NCBI GenBank assembly: GCA_036245805.1
Contig: BTRK01000001.1
Coordinates: 1,860,001 to 1,924,000 of the forward strand
Direction of reading: 5' to 3'
DNA from: Pristionchus mayeri
Taxonomy: Eukaryota > Nematoda > Chromadorea > Rhabditida > Neodiplogasteridae
DNA length: 64,000 bases
Shown here piece after piece: positions 41,071 to 53,400 of the stretch; the stretch's first letter is position 1, and the number at the start of each line of letters is the position of its first letter. Made by a program: the position numbers and the translations under genes. The notes under the pieces were generated by a model. It made no database searches and was not told the origin of the DNA. It saw nothing but the letters and a program-made list of their open reading frames with translations.

Positions 41071-44000
41071 TCAGTCCGACTTCACGGACGAGTAGATGTA
41101 CTGCACGAATGTTGCCGCAGCTACGTGCGAGATCGTCCCACCTGCAAGGTAACGATAAGGGCAATTTACTGGCATGGTTCATCCTCTTTCTATTTTGCCG
41201 AGTTCATAGTCCAGAGTGTCTCAGGGGGTCATTCTCTTCACTGCTCGCACACTCTCACTGGTTGATCAGTCGAGAGAGTAGTAAATGAACAGAATGATCC
41301 CCTTTCTCGGCTATGAATGGTCTAGAAGACCAGTGTGTCAGGAAGACGCAGATTGTTCCTCACAAGCGAGGGCGGCAGCATAGCAGAGCAGCGACAGATG
41401 GGTGACGAACTGCGTCAGCTGCAGGACTCCGCCCATCGAGGTCGAGTGCAGCAGGAAGGCCACGCCGTACACGAACATGTACACCGCGATCGATCTGAGA
41501 GGAGAGGTATCGCTCATTAATTATAAACTCACTGAACATTCTGTATCATGATAGAGGATTAGTTAATCGTGTCTCGTTACTCCACCGAGCGTAGATAAAA
41601 TATATAAAGATAATCTAGAGGAGTCTATACACAATCATCCTTAAATATTCAGCATCTTATAAAATCAACTAAAGTCCGCCCTATCCCCCCCATTACCGTA
41701 CCCTCCGATGAGGGTGCTCCTCCACCACCAGTGGTAGTTCTCGCCGGCCAGCTGCAAGTAGGTCAGACCGATCGAGCAGCATGCGGTCACCTGATGTCGA
41801 TTGGATTTGCATCGACTACCGTATCCAAAGCTCATCTCACCACGATGAGGATGCAGAAGACGATGGTGACGACGCCGTAGAGCGTGTACGTCTCGCGGCC
41901 CCACATCGTCGAGTAGATGTACGAGAGCTCCACTGCGATCGCACTGAAAACCAGATCGATTGCTTGGAGGATTACTGTAAGTTCCTGAATCAAGCCCACC
42001 TGAATGGCAGGAATCCTCCGATAAGCGCCTGCATCGGCGTGCGTCGCGTGCAGCTCTCGTGCGGCAACTCGCGCGCGATCGTACGCGTCCGGAAGGGCGC
42101 GGAAGAACCTGTAAGTCAGAACTCTTCTTCTCCTCCACGTTTGATATGATTCCCAAGTCGCCCACATAGATGGAACTTTTTAAGCATAATGGGTCAGAAC
42201 TGATCTTCTCCTCCACTTCTGGCAAGTTTCGCATGTAACCAATAGATATGGGATTTTGCAAGCATAATTAGAGCTGCCGTATAATTCCCTCGAATTCTGT
42301 CTCTCCCCAGTCCTCACCTTTGCCTGCTCTCACCGCGCGTCCCAGCAGCCCGCCGATCACAGTGAGCGGATAGCCGACGAGTCCCCAGATGGCCACCAGC
42401 GCCACTACCGTAGTCCAGGGAAGTGCCTGAATATCAGGCTCGTTTCGAATCCTCCGTTAGATACCGTACCTGGGTGGAACCGTAGATCCAGGCTACCGTA
42501 TTCGAGAATGCCCAGGCGGCGGCCAGCGGTGCCACGAAGACCAGCGAGGTCAGGTTGATGTTGGCGATCCAGCTGGAATCGATCGATGGCATTCATAATG
42601 TCAAACGAAAGAGAAAGCAAGGATGATGATATCACACCGTTTTCCGTCCAACGCCTGGTACTTGTGCGACGAGACATAGCCAGCGATTCCTGGTAGATTC
42701 AAAATAATATTATTCAAAAAAATATTGTAAACAAACAAGAATTTAAAAAAAATTTCGCACCACTCGTGAGGGCGTAGACGACCACGCAGAGCGAGTGGAG
42801 CAGGCCGTGGTTGTGCACTGCCACCACCTGGAGAATAGCACACTATAGCCCTCCCGACAGTCGCACAAAATACTGGTACTACACCAGATACGAACCAAAA
42901 ATATGGACCTTTCTGCAGGACATTCACAGAAGCATTTTTTGGCACTGCGAACCTACTTTGAACATGCTGGAAAAAAGGAACTTTTTTGGTTCTCGTCCGA
43001 CCTAGTACCCAAAATACACCATGCAGCTGCAGCACGCACCTCAGTCGTGCCGATGAGCAGCAGGGCTGCAGCCAGGATCAGCAGCTGCGCGCCGGCTCCT
43101 GCAGTTGGTCATGCCATAGTTCTTCTCTTTTACCCACCCCAAATCCTCCGTTAGATTTTCTCATTTCGGAGCAGAATTGCGATATCGCAATCTTCCTCCT
43201 CCTCAAATTTAGCAATATGCGAGGGGAGGAATTGCGAAATTCTGCTCTGAATCAACCCTACTCCAGTAGCCCTCTCTCACCCAGCACAGCCGACAGTGCC
43301 ATGGGGTAGCCGGGTGGGCGGAAGACGTCGCCGGCCACCGTCTTCCATCCGTTGTCCAGTGCGAGGTCGTCGTAGTCGTCCCTCTCCTCGTCACCCAGCT
43401 TGTTGTAGCGGGTCAGATCGCGCTTGACCGCCGACGCCTGTAGAACATGACAAATGATGAAAACCATGTATGGATAGCTCAAATCACAGATTGGCTATGT
43501 ACAGTCTTGGGAATGAATCCGAGGATAATCGACTAATTTGCAATGTTCACCGCTCACCACAATGAAGCCGACGGTGGTGACGAGCATGCCGACGAGCAGC
43601 AGCGAGCCGGTGATGCTCAGCCAGTGAACGGCTCCTAGGGCGCAAATGGTAATGTTCACACTTCATCCGGATGCGAGACCAAACACGACAATCTAACGCA
43701 CCTGCTCTGGAGGCCGCGAAGAAGGTCGATGAAGAGGAGGAGGAGGACAGGGAGCGAGAGCCGACTGGGGTACTGAACAGGAGAACTAATTAACTATTCA
43801 AAACAACGGTAGAAAAAAATGGAACTCTTCCGTGCCCATTTCGATTCGCAAACCTCGTTTGCCTCCATTTCACCGAGTATCCAATGTCCACTGATGCTTC
43901 CGTGTCGTGGTGCAGTTCGATCATCGACGATCGATTCATGCGGAGATGCACGGCGATGACCTACGATTCAGAATATTGATTTACGCAATACAGTACTCTA

Positions 44001-44948
44001 TTTTGTCAAAGTGGTGTAGTGCTACTGTATCCCCCATCACTTACGTGTCCCTCGTTGTGCTCCAGCTCGAACTCGTAGTGCGTGTAGAGGAAGACGCGGT
44101 GCGTGTGCGGGAATACGGTAGGCTCCTCGAGCACCGATCCCAGGAAGTGGTGCACCTTGAGGTCATCTGCAAGATTCGCGTAGTCAGGATGGGTGAAGCA
44201 GGTGGTGTAGGCTCTATTCGCATTACGTTCTACGATGAACAATACTCGTTTCAATCAAACTGACCGATAATAAGCTCTGCATAGTACATCTTCTCGATGG
44301 CTTCAGCCAGCGCAACAGCGTCGGCACCAGAAAGCCGCTGCTTGCCACACAACGAGCGAAACGTCGAAGGCTGAATCAGGAGTACTGTATATTGGAACAC
44401 TACGGTGTTGATCTGACCTGTTTGAACTTGATGTCGAACGCCGAATCGGCCATGCGGTCTCCATCGAGCACCTGACCGAGGGAGAGGGAGTGATGAATGA
44501 TCTAAAAGGATACTCTTGAATCCCTGTTATAATACTGGACGGGCAAGGTAATCCACCGTCCTACCACATACTGTATTTCATCAAATGTGACTTTTCTTCA
44601 CTCAATAGATCGGAATGCTTCCAAAGACGTGACCAATATCTACGACTGCCCGTACCTTCTCCGGTCTGCATAGAGGGAGCGAGTAGTAGTGGTACGTCTC
44701 GTGCGGATTCTCGTATGGGCCCACCTTGTTCACGTACACTGGCACCTGACAATAGGAAGGATGCAAACACCCCTGGGATCAACAGGGAGAAGGGATCGAT
44801 GTGGACTAGCCACGTATATTTGCACTGACTCACGAATCAAGCATTTATTACCCACCGGATCGCCCTCTTTGTACTCCCCGTAAGCTGCGACCGTGCAGCA
44901 ACGAGTTGCTGCAGCTGCAGCTAGCAGCCACATGCTCACCGAAACCAT
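41071..44948 (-). CDS. TM9SF1-type nonaspanin (nine-TM secretory-pathway protein)
   Basis: Many short exons (about 17) run from [18 protein letters not shown] at 44948 to YIYSSVKSD and TGA at 41071. After a signal peptide comes the luminal domain: [61 protein letters not shown] and [18 protein letters not shown]. The order and spacing match TM9SF1 more than TM9SF2-4. Then follow nine hydrophobic segments, including [58 protein letters not shown] and the family signature [12 protein letters not shown]. The short KSD end resembles the KxD retention signal of the family. TM9 proteins act in Golgi/endosome sorting of membrane proteins. Introns carry a MITE family 2 copy, a hairpin and a duplicated 80-bp segment. 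Confidence 0.93.
41197..41331. repeat. Hairpin in a TM9 intron (about 135 bp)
   Basis: GCCGAGTTCATAGTCCAGA pairs with the right-arm TCTCGGCTATGAATGG, and GGGGGTCATTCTCTTCA pairs with TGAACAGAATGATCCCC. The loop carries CTCTCACTGGTTGATCAGTC then GAGAGAG, similar in type to the hairpins at 1.1 and 23.2 kb. Confidence 0.75.
42111..42270. repeat. Two tandem copies of an about 80-bp intron segment
   Basis: GTCAGAACTCTTCTTCTCCT and GTCAGAACTGATCTTCTCCT start the two copies. Both end in TTTTTAAGCATAAT / TTTTGCAAGCATAAT. The first copy starts at the 5' splice site (CTGTAAGTCAGAA as seen on the plus strand), so part of the exon edge was copied. Non-coding. Confidence 0.65.
42868..43012. mobile_element. 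MITE family 2 copy in a TM9 intron
   Basis: The ends GGTACTACACCAGATACGAA and TTCTCGTCCGACCTAGTACC are inverted, with ACCAAAAATATGG and GAACTTTTTTGGT as the next pairing block. The interior has GGACATTCACAGAAGCATTT and TTTGAACATGCTGG. It lies between TM9 exons at 42.76-42.83 and 43.04-43.10 kb. Confidence 0.75.
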
Positions 44949-45545
44949 CGATGCCTACATAAAAATTGTCCATTCATAGTTCAAACAAATTCAATTTTCT
45001 GGATAAGATTTAGTAGTGGTAATGCAATCATCACAGTAATTTGAGGGATTTCTACCCTCCATGCAATAAAACGTACACGATGAATGCAGTTCCGTGTTCA
45101 ACAAGTTTATGCTAAACATAACAAATGTCGCTTGGAGATGTTGCCAAGCGAATCGATCAATAACTGACATTCGTTGCTAATCGACACGAAAATCTTAACC
45201 TGACGGACAATTTTACAACAAAAACAACAAACATCCTCTGATCAGATAAGATTAAGCGAATCGATAATCAATGAGATACCAGAGATGGAAGGACATTGAT
45301 CTACTAGGAATTGAAACACGGTAAGTGAGAAACGAGACACCGAAGCTAAAGAAATAACTGTAGCAATACTATTACTTATTATTCTTTAACTATTGGCGAC
45401 TTTAGTAAACAAGGGGTAATTTTATTAAGGAGGTGCGGGTAAGTGTATCTACCCGTATCTGAGTGGGAGTGAGATGAGTTGAAGTAGGGGGAAGGAGGGG
45501 AGGGGTGTGAGTAGGTAGTAGCGGCAGCGCCATCTAGCCATACGC
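44949..45545. other. Intergenic region between the eIF4E2 3' end and the TM9 start
   Basis: About 600 bp, A/T-rich in the centre. No gene or strong repeat is seen. It should hold the TM9 promoter and the eIF4E2 3' UTR. Confidence 0.5.
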
Positions 45546-47052
45546 TTATCGCCTATTGAAGTCGACAGCAGCGTGGCGATAGCTGCTCTGGTCCCTGCAA
45601 AATTCCAAGTATCGTGAAATTCAATAATTGGAATTACATAAATCTTCCTAGAATTCCATCATATGTCCTCTAGTGCAAAAAACAAGACCAAATTAAGTAG
45701 AGGAAGGTTACTTGAGGCAGTCGTCGTGTCTCTTGTACTCGAGGACGGCATTGTCAGGCAGATTGAGGCAGCGCTTGAGGGTGTCTCTCAGACGATTCGT
45801 CACCCCCTCGTTGCACGCAGTCCTGAGTGAATTACCGTAAGTTGAAGTGAATTCGCCACCCGTTACAACATGATATTTTAATTACGAAATCAGGAGTCAT
45901 AAAACCAGTTGTATTTTGAACGAAAGCGTACACTGCATCTCGATGTAAAAATTATTTCACACGAGAAATTTATGGTACTGACTTGTTCCAGAGAGAGATA
46001 ATGTCCTCCTGATTGCGAATAGAGCAGACTGCACCGCAGATTTCATCGCCGACCTAAAAATACAATTAAGATGTGTCAAGAATTTTACGATATGTTTGAC
46101 ATATGTTCTTGAAAAATATTACTGACCATGAACTGCTCTCCGATGATAGTGACGAGCAGATTTTCCCAGATTCGTGAAGCGAGACCCTAAAAATTTAACA
46201 TCATTTAGCTGTTTTGTTTACATTCATAGATCAAGGTCACTACAGTGCAGATCATGTTCCGGGACTTCCCGATTCACATCTGGTTTAGATAGAACACGAC
46301 CCACCTTCTTCAGCCTGAGAATGTACTTTCCTCCTTTGCAATTGCTGGGGTCCTCCCAGACAGGGCGTATGCCTTCCTTGAAGAAGTGAATATCCAGCTT
46401 CTCTTTGATGTTGTCAGCGCGCGAAAGAAAGCTGGAAAGTAAGTTAGAGAAACGGCATTTAAATCGAGCATAAATTTCTCTTCAATTTAATTTGGCCAAT
46501 AAAGCATTACTCTGTTCATTTACAAGTTTTTGTTTCTTGAAATGCAAGTGCGAATGAAAAGCATGGCAACGTGAAGCGGCACTAGGTCGGATGAGAACTG
46601 TGACGTCATGCCGCCTTTGATACATCAAAGGCGGCATGACGTCATCGTTTTCATCCGGTGTAGTGCCCGTGAAGCTTACCTGTACACGTTCCAGAACTGC
46701 TGCACACTGCTCACAGCAGCGACTGGCTGAACGTACTGTGAGTACTCCTGCAAACGATAAAGTTTTCTGCATTTCCAGAAGCAGTTTCAGCAAATGGATT
46801 GCCCAGAAATCGGTCATAAAAGCGAGTTGAAGAAGCTAACGTACCTCTGGATCGAATTTTCCAGCGGGCCGAACAAAGTAGCTGAAGATGTACGTGAATT
46901 CCAATGGATTCTCAGAGGGGGTCGGCTCAGTTTTAGGCTGGAACACTGTATTGAGCTGCATGAACATTAACAAAAGGATCTCGAATCGGAAGTTAGCTCA
47001 CCACGTAGATGGGGACGATGGGCTGTGCAACAGCGTGGTCAATCTCGGCCAT
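45546..47052 (-). CDS. Cap-binding protein eIF4E2/4EHP (class II eIF4E)
   Basis: About eight exons run from MAEIDHAVAQPIVPIYV at 47052 to a TAA at 45546. The core reads PLEFTYIFSYFVRPAGKFDP, SVQQFWNVYSFLSRADNIKE, DIHFFKEGIRPVWEDPSN, GGKYILRLKKGLASRIWENL and GEQFMVGDEICGAVCSIRNQ, then EDIISLWNKTACNEG. IRPVWEDP supplies the second cap-stacking tryptophan. An aromatic other than Trp at the first cap position (SYFVRP region) and the GEQFMVGDEICG stretch are class II traits, as in human 4EHP and nematode IFE-4. Such proteins bind m7G caps but bind eIF4G poorly and often repress translation. The gene is divergent from STT3 with about 370 bp between starts. A MITE lies in one intron. Confidence 0.92.
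46578..46667. mobile_element. MITE family 1, intact, in an eIF4E2 intron
   Basis: It is almost a perfect palindrome: GGCACTAGGTCGGATGAGAA to TTTTCATCCGGTGTAGTGCC. Both arms carry TGACGTCATG/CATGACGTCA, and the centre is GCCTTTGATACATCAAAGGC. It sits between the exons at 46.30-46.43 and 46.68-46.75 kb. Confidence 0.8.
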
Positions 47053-47420
47053 ATTAGTCGTGAGTGAGTTTCTGAAAGAGCGCAAAGTAGAAATCCCGTT
47101 ATAAATTAAAATCAATAAATAATTTAAAATAAAATAAATAAATAAATGGTGTTGGCGTGCGTGCAGCGCGTGTATACGCGTGGTTCCTATGTTTGGAATT
47201 AAGGTGCCTCACGCTACAGTATCCAGTTGACGATAGTTTTCTTTGCAACGTCATGGAGTTTTGTTTGTTCAGCAGTTGTGTGTTCGGTCATTGCCGATTG
47301 ACTCGTTGTCCAATCTATCTCCCGTGAATCCGTCTATCGATTTATATACTACGTGCTCACCACTGTCATAACTTTGCTTCTCCAAATCTGGTCCGAATAC
47401 ACTTCAAAATGTGATTTCAG
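47053..47420. promoter_or_regulatory. Shared upstream region of the divergent eIF4E2 and STT3 genes
   Basis: Only 368 bp separate the two start codons. Each start is close to a splice-acceptor-like TTTCAG (GTGATTTCAG directly before the STT3 ATG; a TTTCTGAAAG on the plus strand, about 20 bp upstream of the eIF4E2 ATG on its own strand). Both messages are therefore probably trans-spliced. An AATAAATAAATAAAT run lies near 47127. I cannot point to a core promoter motif. Confidence 0.5.
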
Positions 47421-50400
47421 ATGGTGGTCAAACTGGGTAAAACGACAAGGAAGGAGAAGTTCCTGCTTCTGCTCACGCTGGCGGGAGCCTGCTGTCTCGC
47501 ATTCATCATCCGCCTCTTCTCGGTTCTTCGATTCGAGACAATGATCCACGAATACGATCCCTACTTCAACTATAGGTATGTCACACGGTCTCTGCTAATT
47601 TGCATACTACTCAGTGCTCAAAGGTATCAAAGTAATTTTCTTTAAAATTCGAAATCCATCAGGTCTACCGAGATGATGGTCGAGAACGGCTTCTTCCCCT
47701 TCCACAATTGGTTCGATGCCAAGTCGTGGTACCCGCTCGGCCGCGGCGTAGGCAGCAGTGTCTATCCAGGTACTTTGGTAGTTTTTTTAATGATCATTAC
47801 TTATCGTAAAATTGCAGGTCTGATGTGGACTGCCGGCAGCATCTATCACTTCCTCCGCGCCTTCCAGTTCAAGGTGGACGTCAGACAGGTGAATTAGCTT
47901 GCTGTTTTTTTTCCTCCATGACGGATTGATAAATCGATTAATCGATATTAGCTAATGGAGAAATATAACGTTTGACAAGTATCTATCGGAGTAATAGTCA
48001 CTATAGTATATCGATTATTTCTTCGACTCCAGGTGTGCGTCTTCATCGGCCCTCTCTTCTCTGCGTTTTCCGTTCTCGCCACCTACGCCCTCACTTGGGA
48101 ATGTTCGGTAGGCAAATTTTTATATGCACAAGAGCACCAGTTCATGTTTTAAAGAGTAAGTTATACTTTTTGTAAAATGCATGTATAAAAGTCGCCTACG
48201 TCGCCCACTTTACGGTATTTTCTCGAACAGAATCCCTGATTGAGGATGACGATTTTGGATAATATATAATTTCTGTGAGAATGGTAGATAATTCCCATTC
48301 TGTTTCGCTGGTGCCCGCAAAGAACCGTTAATGCAGCGGATAATATTATCCTTGTTCACATCGGGTGACTATCATTTACACTCTACACGTATTTTCACGC
48401 TGGAAGCTTCTCATACAGAAAGCATGCATTTGCTACTGAATGACCACAGCGGGGCGAAATTTATTGCGAGGGACTCTTCAATTTGCCCGTTTCCCCCCTT
48501 TTCGCCTCCACCAGAAGGGATGAGAGAAGGCCATTTACAGAGGCAGAGAGAGAGAGAAGGGGGGAATACAATCGATTCCGTTTCCTCTCTCGTGTATTGA
48601 TTCGTCTACTAGCAAATGAAACGTGGAACATATTGGAAAATACAACAACTCTTATATGAAAATCTTGGAAATCGAAAATTTTGCAAATAAATTCAAATAA
48701 TCTTACTAATCTTCCAGAAGGGCAACAATGGTGCTGCTCTCTTCGCCTCGGTGTTCATCGCACTCGTGCCTGGGTACATTTCGAGATCGGTCGCCGGATC
48801 GTACGACAATGAGGTGACCATTATCGATCGATTGTAGATCACACGTTCCCCTTTGCAGTCTATCGCCATCTTCTGCATGATCCTAACGTTCGCTCTCTGG
48901 CTGCGTGCCGTGAGGACGGGCAGCATGGCCGCGGCGACCACTGCAGCACTGGGTACGGTAGATACCGTAGGACGGAAATTGTTCCGCTCGAGAATGCGGA
49001 AGGGGGTACTATAACACAGGTATCACGAGTCAGTGGAGGAAGCCACGAACAATTTTTTTCAAACCCATTTAAAATCGATCAAATTATAATGTTAAGTTAG
49101 TCTAAGGACAAGATTACGAATGAACAAGGTCATTTGTCCCAGAGCCGGATTATAGGTATTACCCGGTTCCAAAACCGGCTATACTGTATTTCAGCTCCCA
49201 GATGAGCTACAGAGATGGCACGGTGCGCAAAATGCGCGGAAAAATACGGCGAACAACTTTACTGTTGACAACTTTTTGATTGGATGCAAAACACAAAAGG
49301 TGGTGCTGAAAAATAAATTTCTATTCGAAAAATAAATATATTTCGGTATCATGCAGGTGCGTTGCAGGGAATTTTATTGCAGAATATTAAACAAGAAGTC
49401 TACTTACATCTTACATAAAATATTTGTTCAAATCGGAGATACTATTTAGACCTATTTTGGGACCTGAAAAAGTGCGATTATCAAAACGTACTTCCCAATA
49501 TTTTTTGTGAAGCTTTCAGTACTACTGGTATTCTCTCCAAATTACTTAGAAGTTGCAATTTCTGCAGTCGTTCCATCTAGATAACATCCTCCAAAAATGC
49601 GACATCGAAGGGTCGCAAACAGTTAAAATTCGATAAATTTTTGAATCACTCTTGTTACAGAGTTCAGTGCCGTTTTGAACTTCTCTATATTCTAAATATA
49701 TTTATCCGTTTTAAAGTGATAGATTCGAACAAAATAAACTGAGAAATCGAATTGTAACTGTTTGCGACCCTTCGATGTCGCATTTTTGGAGGATGTTATC
49801 TAGATGGAACGACTGCAGAAATTGCAACTTCTAAGTAATTTTGAGAGAATACCAGTAGTACTGAAAGCTTCACAAAAAATATTGGTAAGAACGTTTTGAT
49901 AATCGCACTTTTTCAGGTCCCAAAATAGGTCTAAATAGTACGTCGGAAATCGGTTTTTCGAAAACTTAAAATTTGGCGATTGTTTTAGTGGAATTAGGTG
50001 TAGATATTTTAAAAACACTATAAACTATTCAAAACTGATCATGACTCAACGAAATATTTCGAATACGGCTAAAAGTTGTGCTACCCACCTCGAGTTAGCA
50101 ACGGTTGATCGTCTATTTGGCAACTGAAGCCATCTCCGATTTGAACAAATATTTTATGTAAGATGTAAGTAGACTTCTTGTTTAATATTCTGCAATACAA
50201 TTCCCTGCAACGCACCTGCATGATACCGAAATATATTTATTTTTCGAATAGAAATTTATTTTTCAGCACCACCTTTTGTGTTTTGCATCCAATCAAAAAG
50301 TTGTCAACAGTAAAGTTGTTCGCCGTATTTTTCCGCGCACTTTGCGCACCGTGCCATCTCTGTAGCTCATACAGTATAGCCGGTTTTGGAACCGGGTAAT

Positions 50401-53400
50401 ACCTATAATCCGGCTCTGGGACAAATGACCTTGTTCATTCGTAATCTTGTCCCTAGACTAACTTAACATTATAATTTGATCAATTTTAAATGGGTTTGAA
50501 AAAAATCGTTCGCGAGTGGTCTGATTTTGCTTCACTGACTCGTGATACATGTGATAATAATATCTCTAATGTTGCAGCCTACCTCTACATGGTCTCGTCG
50601 TGGGGAGGCTACATCTTCGTCACCAACCTCATCCCGCTCCACATGCTCGGCCTCATCCTCACTCGCCGATTCACCCATCGCGCCTATGTCGCCTACTCTA
50701 CGGTAGGGTCTCGAAGGGAATCTCTGATTCATACTGTAGTGACGATTTTGAATAATATATACGTCTTGTAGTATTACGTGATCGGCACGCTCCTCTCGAT
50801 GCAAATCTCCTTCGTGAACTTCAAGCCGACTGAATCTGCCGATCACATGCCGGTAAATATGAGGCCGTCTGCCTAAGAATCGAGCAAGTGCCGGCACAAC
50901 TTATGAAATGTCGATTCTTCGAAACTCTGTCGTTTGGGGTTATTTGAGGTGCTGAAAACGGTGGGCATATTCATTTTGCCCTCAGAGTCTCCATTGGCTC
51001 CAGACGACGTCACGTCGAAAACACATTTCCTATTATTACTTTGCTCTAAAATGTGCTAAAATTACGTGAGTAAGGTTTCCAGGGTAGAATTTCATACTGA
51101 TCACGCCTATCCAGTTCATTTTTCATTAATTTTTAAAACAAATTTTAAAAATATATCTTTTCTCAGAGGCAAAAGTGACCTTAGCAATTTGCATGGTTAG
51201 AACCGGCGTGACGAGAGGATTCAGAATCTCTATTTTCGTACGATTTCATGCGTAAAGTTTCAAAAGAGCCACATTTTACTGATTCCAAATGTGGGCAATC
51301 ATAGACGCTGCATCCTTCCTCTCTCTTCTCTCCCTTTAGATAAGCGAGAGATTGTGCAAAGGCGAGAGGGTGGAGGGAGGCGTGAGAACAGCCAGGGGGT
51401 AAACAGGCGGGGGAGTGAAGGGAGAGGGGTGAAGCTGCTACATTTGCCCTCTTCTGAATCAGTAAAATTTGGCTTTTTTAAAACTTTATGCATGAAATCG
51501 TACAAAAATAGAGATTCTGAATCCTCTCGTCACGCCAGTTCTAACCATGTGAATTGCTAAGGTCACTTTTGCCTCCGAGAAAAGATATATTTTTAAAATT
51601 TATTTTAAAAATTCATGAAAAATGAATTGGGTAGGCGTGATCAGTATAAAATTCTACCCCATAAACCTTACTCACGTAATTTTAGCGCATTCTAGAGCAA
51701 AGTAATAATAGGAAATGTGTTTTCGACGTGACGTCATCTGGAGCCAACGGAGACTCTGAGGGCAAAATGAATGTGCCCATCGTTTTCAGCACCTCAAATA
51801 ACCCCAAACTACAGAGTTTCGAAGAATCGACATTTTATGAGCTGTGCCAGAACTCTCTGAATCTGCTCGATTCTTAGGCAAACGGCCTCAAATACAAATA
51901 TTGATTTTTATTTTTAGAAGTTTCCCTGAGAATACCTCTCTCTTATGAGACCTTTACTAAATGCATACGGTTGCATCAGATCTCCTTTTCATTAACCGCC
52001 TTCTCAGGCTCTGGGCATCTTCGGTCTCATCCAGCTAATCACCTTCTACAATTACCTGAAGGACAAGGTGAGTGTGCCGATCTAAAGATCAAAGATCACC
52101 AATTATATTCAGGTGACTAGCGAGGGCTTGCGCACGATCATCGGCTGCAGTCTACTGGGATCGGTCGGACTCGTGGTGGTGGGAGCGACGCTCACCGGAA
52201 GTGAGCACTCTTGTCATTTCCCATGCCTTGTTATTGATCTATTTATCAATTAATCAATCAATAAATCGATATTTATCATGCGGGTTAATGATTACTTATG
52301 CGTTACTTGCTACTGACTCTAATCAATAACCATCTCCGATTGACAGAGATTGGCGCGCTGTCTGGCCGTCTCGCATTCCTCTTCAGCACGAAGGGCGCCA
52401 TTCCGATCATCGCCTCGGTGGCGGAGCACCAGCCGACCAGCTGGGCCCACTACTACTACGATCTGCACATTCTGGTTTGTTGTTGTTGTTTTTTTTATGG
52501 TGATTGTTTTTCCCCAGATGCTGTTGTTCCCACTGGGCGTCTACCGCTGCTTCACCGATCTCCACGAGGGCACCCTCTTCGCCATGATGTACGGAGTGAC
52601 CACGCTCTACTTCACTGTGGGTTTTGTTTTAAAATTTATTTTTAAATTACTATATTATGAAAATATTGATTTGCAAAAATATTTATTCCCTCTCTCCAGG
52701 GTATCATGGTGCGCATCGTGCTCGTGCTGGCGCCGGCAGCCTGCGTGCTCGGAGGTCACTGCAACCGAATTATATATTATTCTTATTAATTAACCAATAT
52801 TAAATATCGAATTTCCAGGTCTGGCGCTCTCTGGTCACTACTACGCCTTCCTGCCGAATCTCTCTGCGCCCGACGAGAAGGAGGCTGCGGCCATCGAGAA
52901 GAAGAAGGACAGGAAGAAGGCCGGCGTCGACGGATCCTACCCCTTCAAGAGCGAGGTCTGCTGCTATTTTATGCCTATCTAATCAATAACAAATCAATAA
53001 AATCGATAAATCGATATTGGTGCTCTCTGGTCACTATTACGCTTATCTAATCAATAACTTATTTTGATCGATAACAAATCGATTAAAATCGATATTTCCA
53101 GCTGGCAGCAGTCGCAGTCTTCATCCCGGTGCTCGTTGTCTGCTCGTTCGTCTCGCACTCGATCTACATGGCCCGCGAGCACTACTCGGACCCCACCATC
53201 GTCCTCAGAGGTATACGGTAGCCGCCTTTTCCCAAAATAAAGAAATTGTTCCAGCTGGCAACGGCAAGCTGTACGACGACTTCAGAGAGGCGTACAAGTG
53301 GATCTCGGAGAACACTGAGGAGGTGCATGTCTGTCAAACGTTGGCACCATGGCTACTAGGACTAAAACCCTCCCTTTTTGCGGATAGTGCCCATCATACA

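Noticed and set aside
41665..42261. A 198-codon minus-strand frame
   Set aside because: It passes through true TM9 exons in the wrong frame and through introns. The TM9 reading frame with [12 protein letters not shown] explains the exons.
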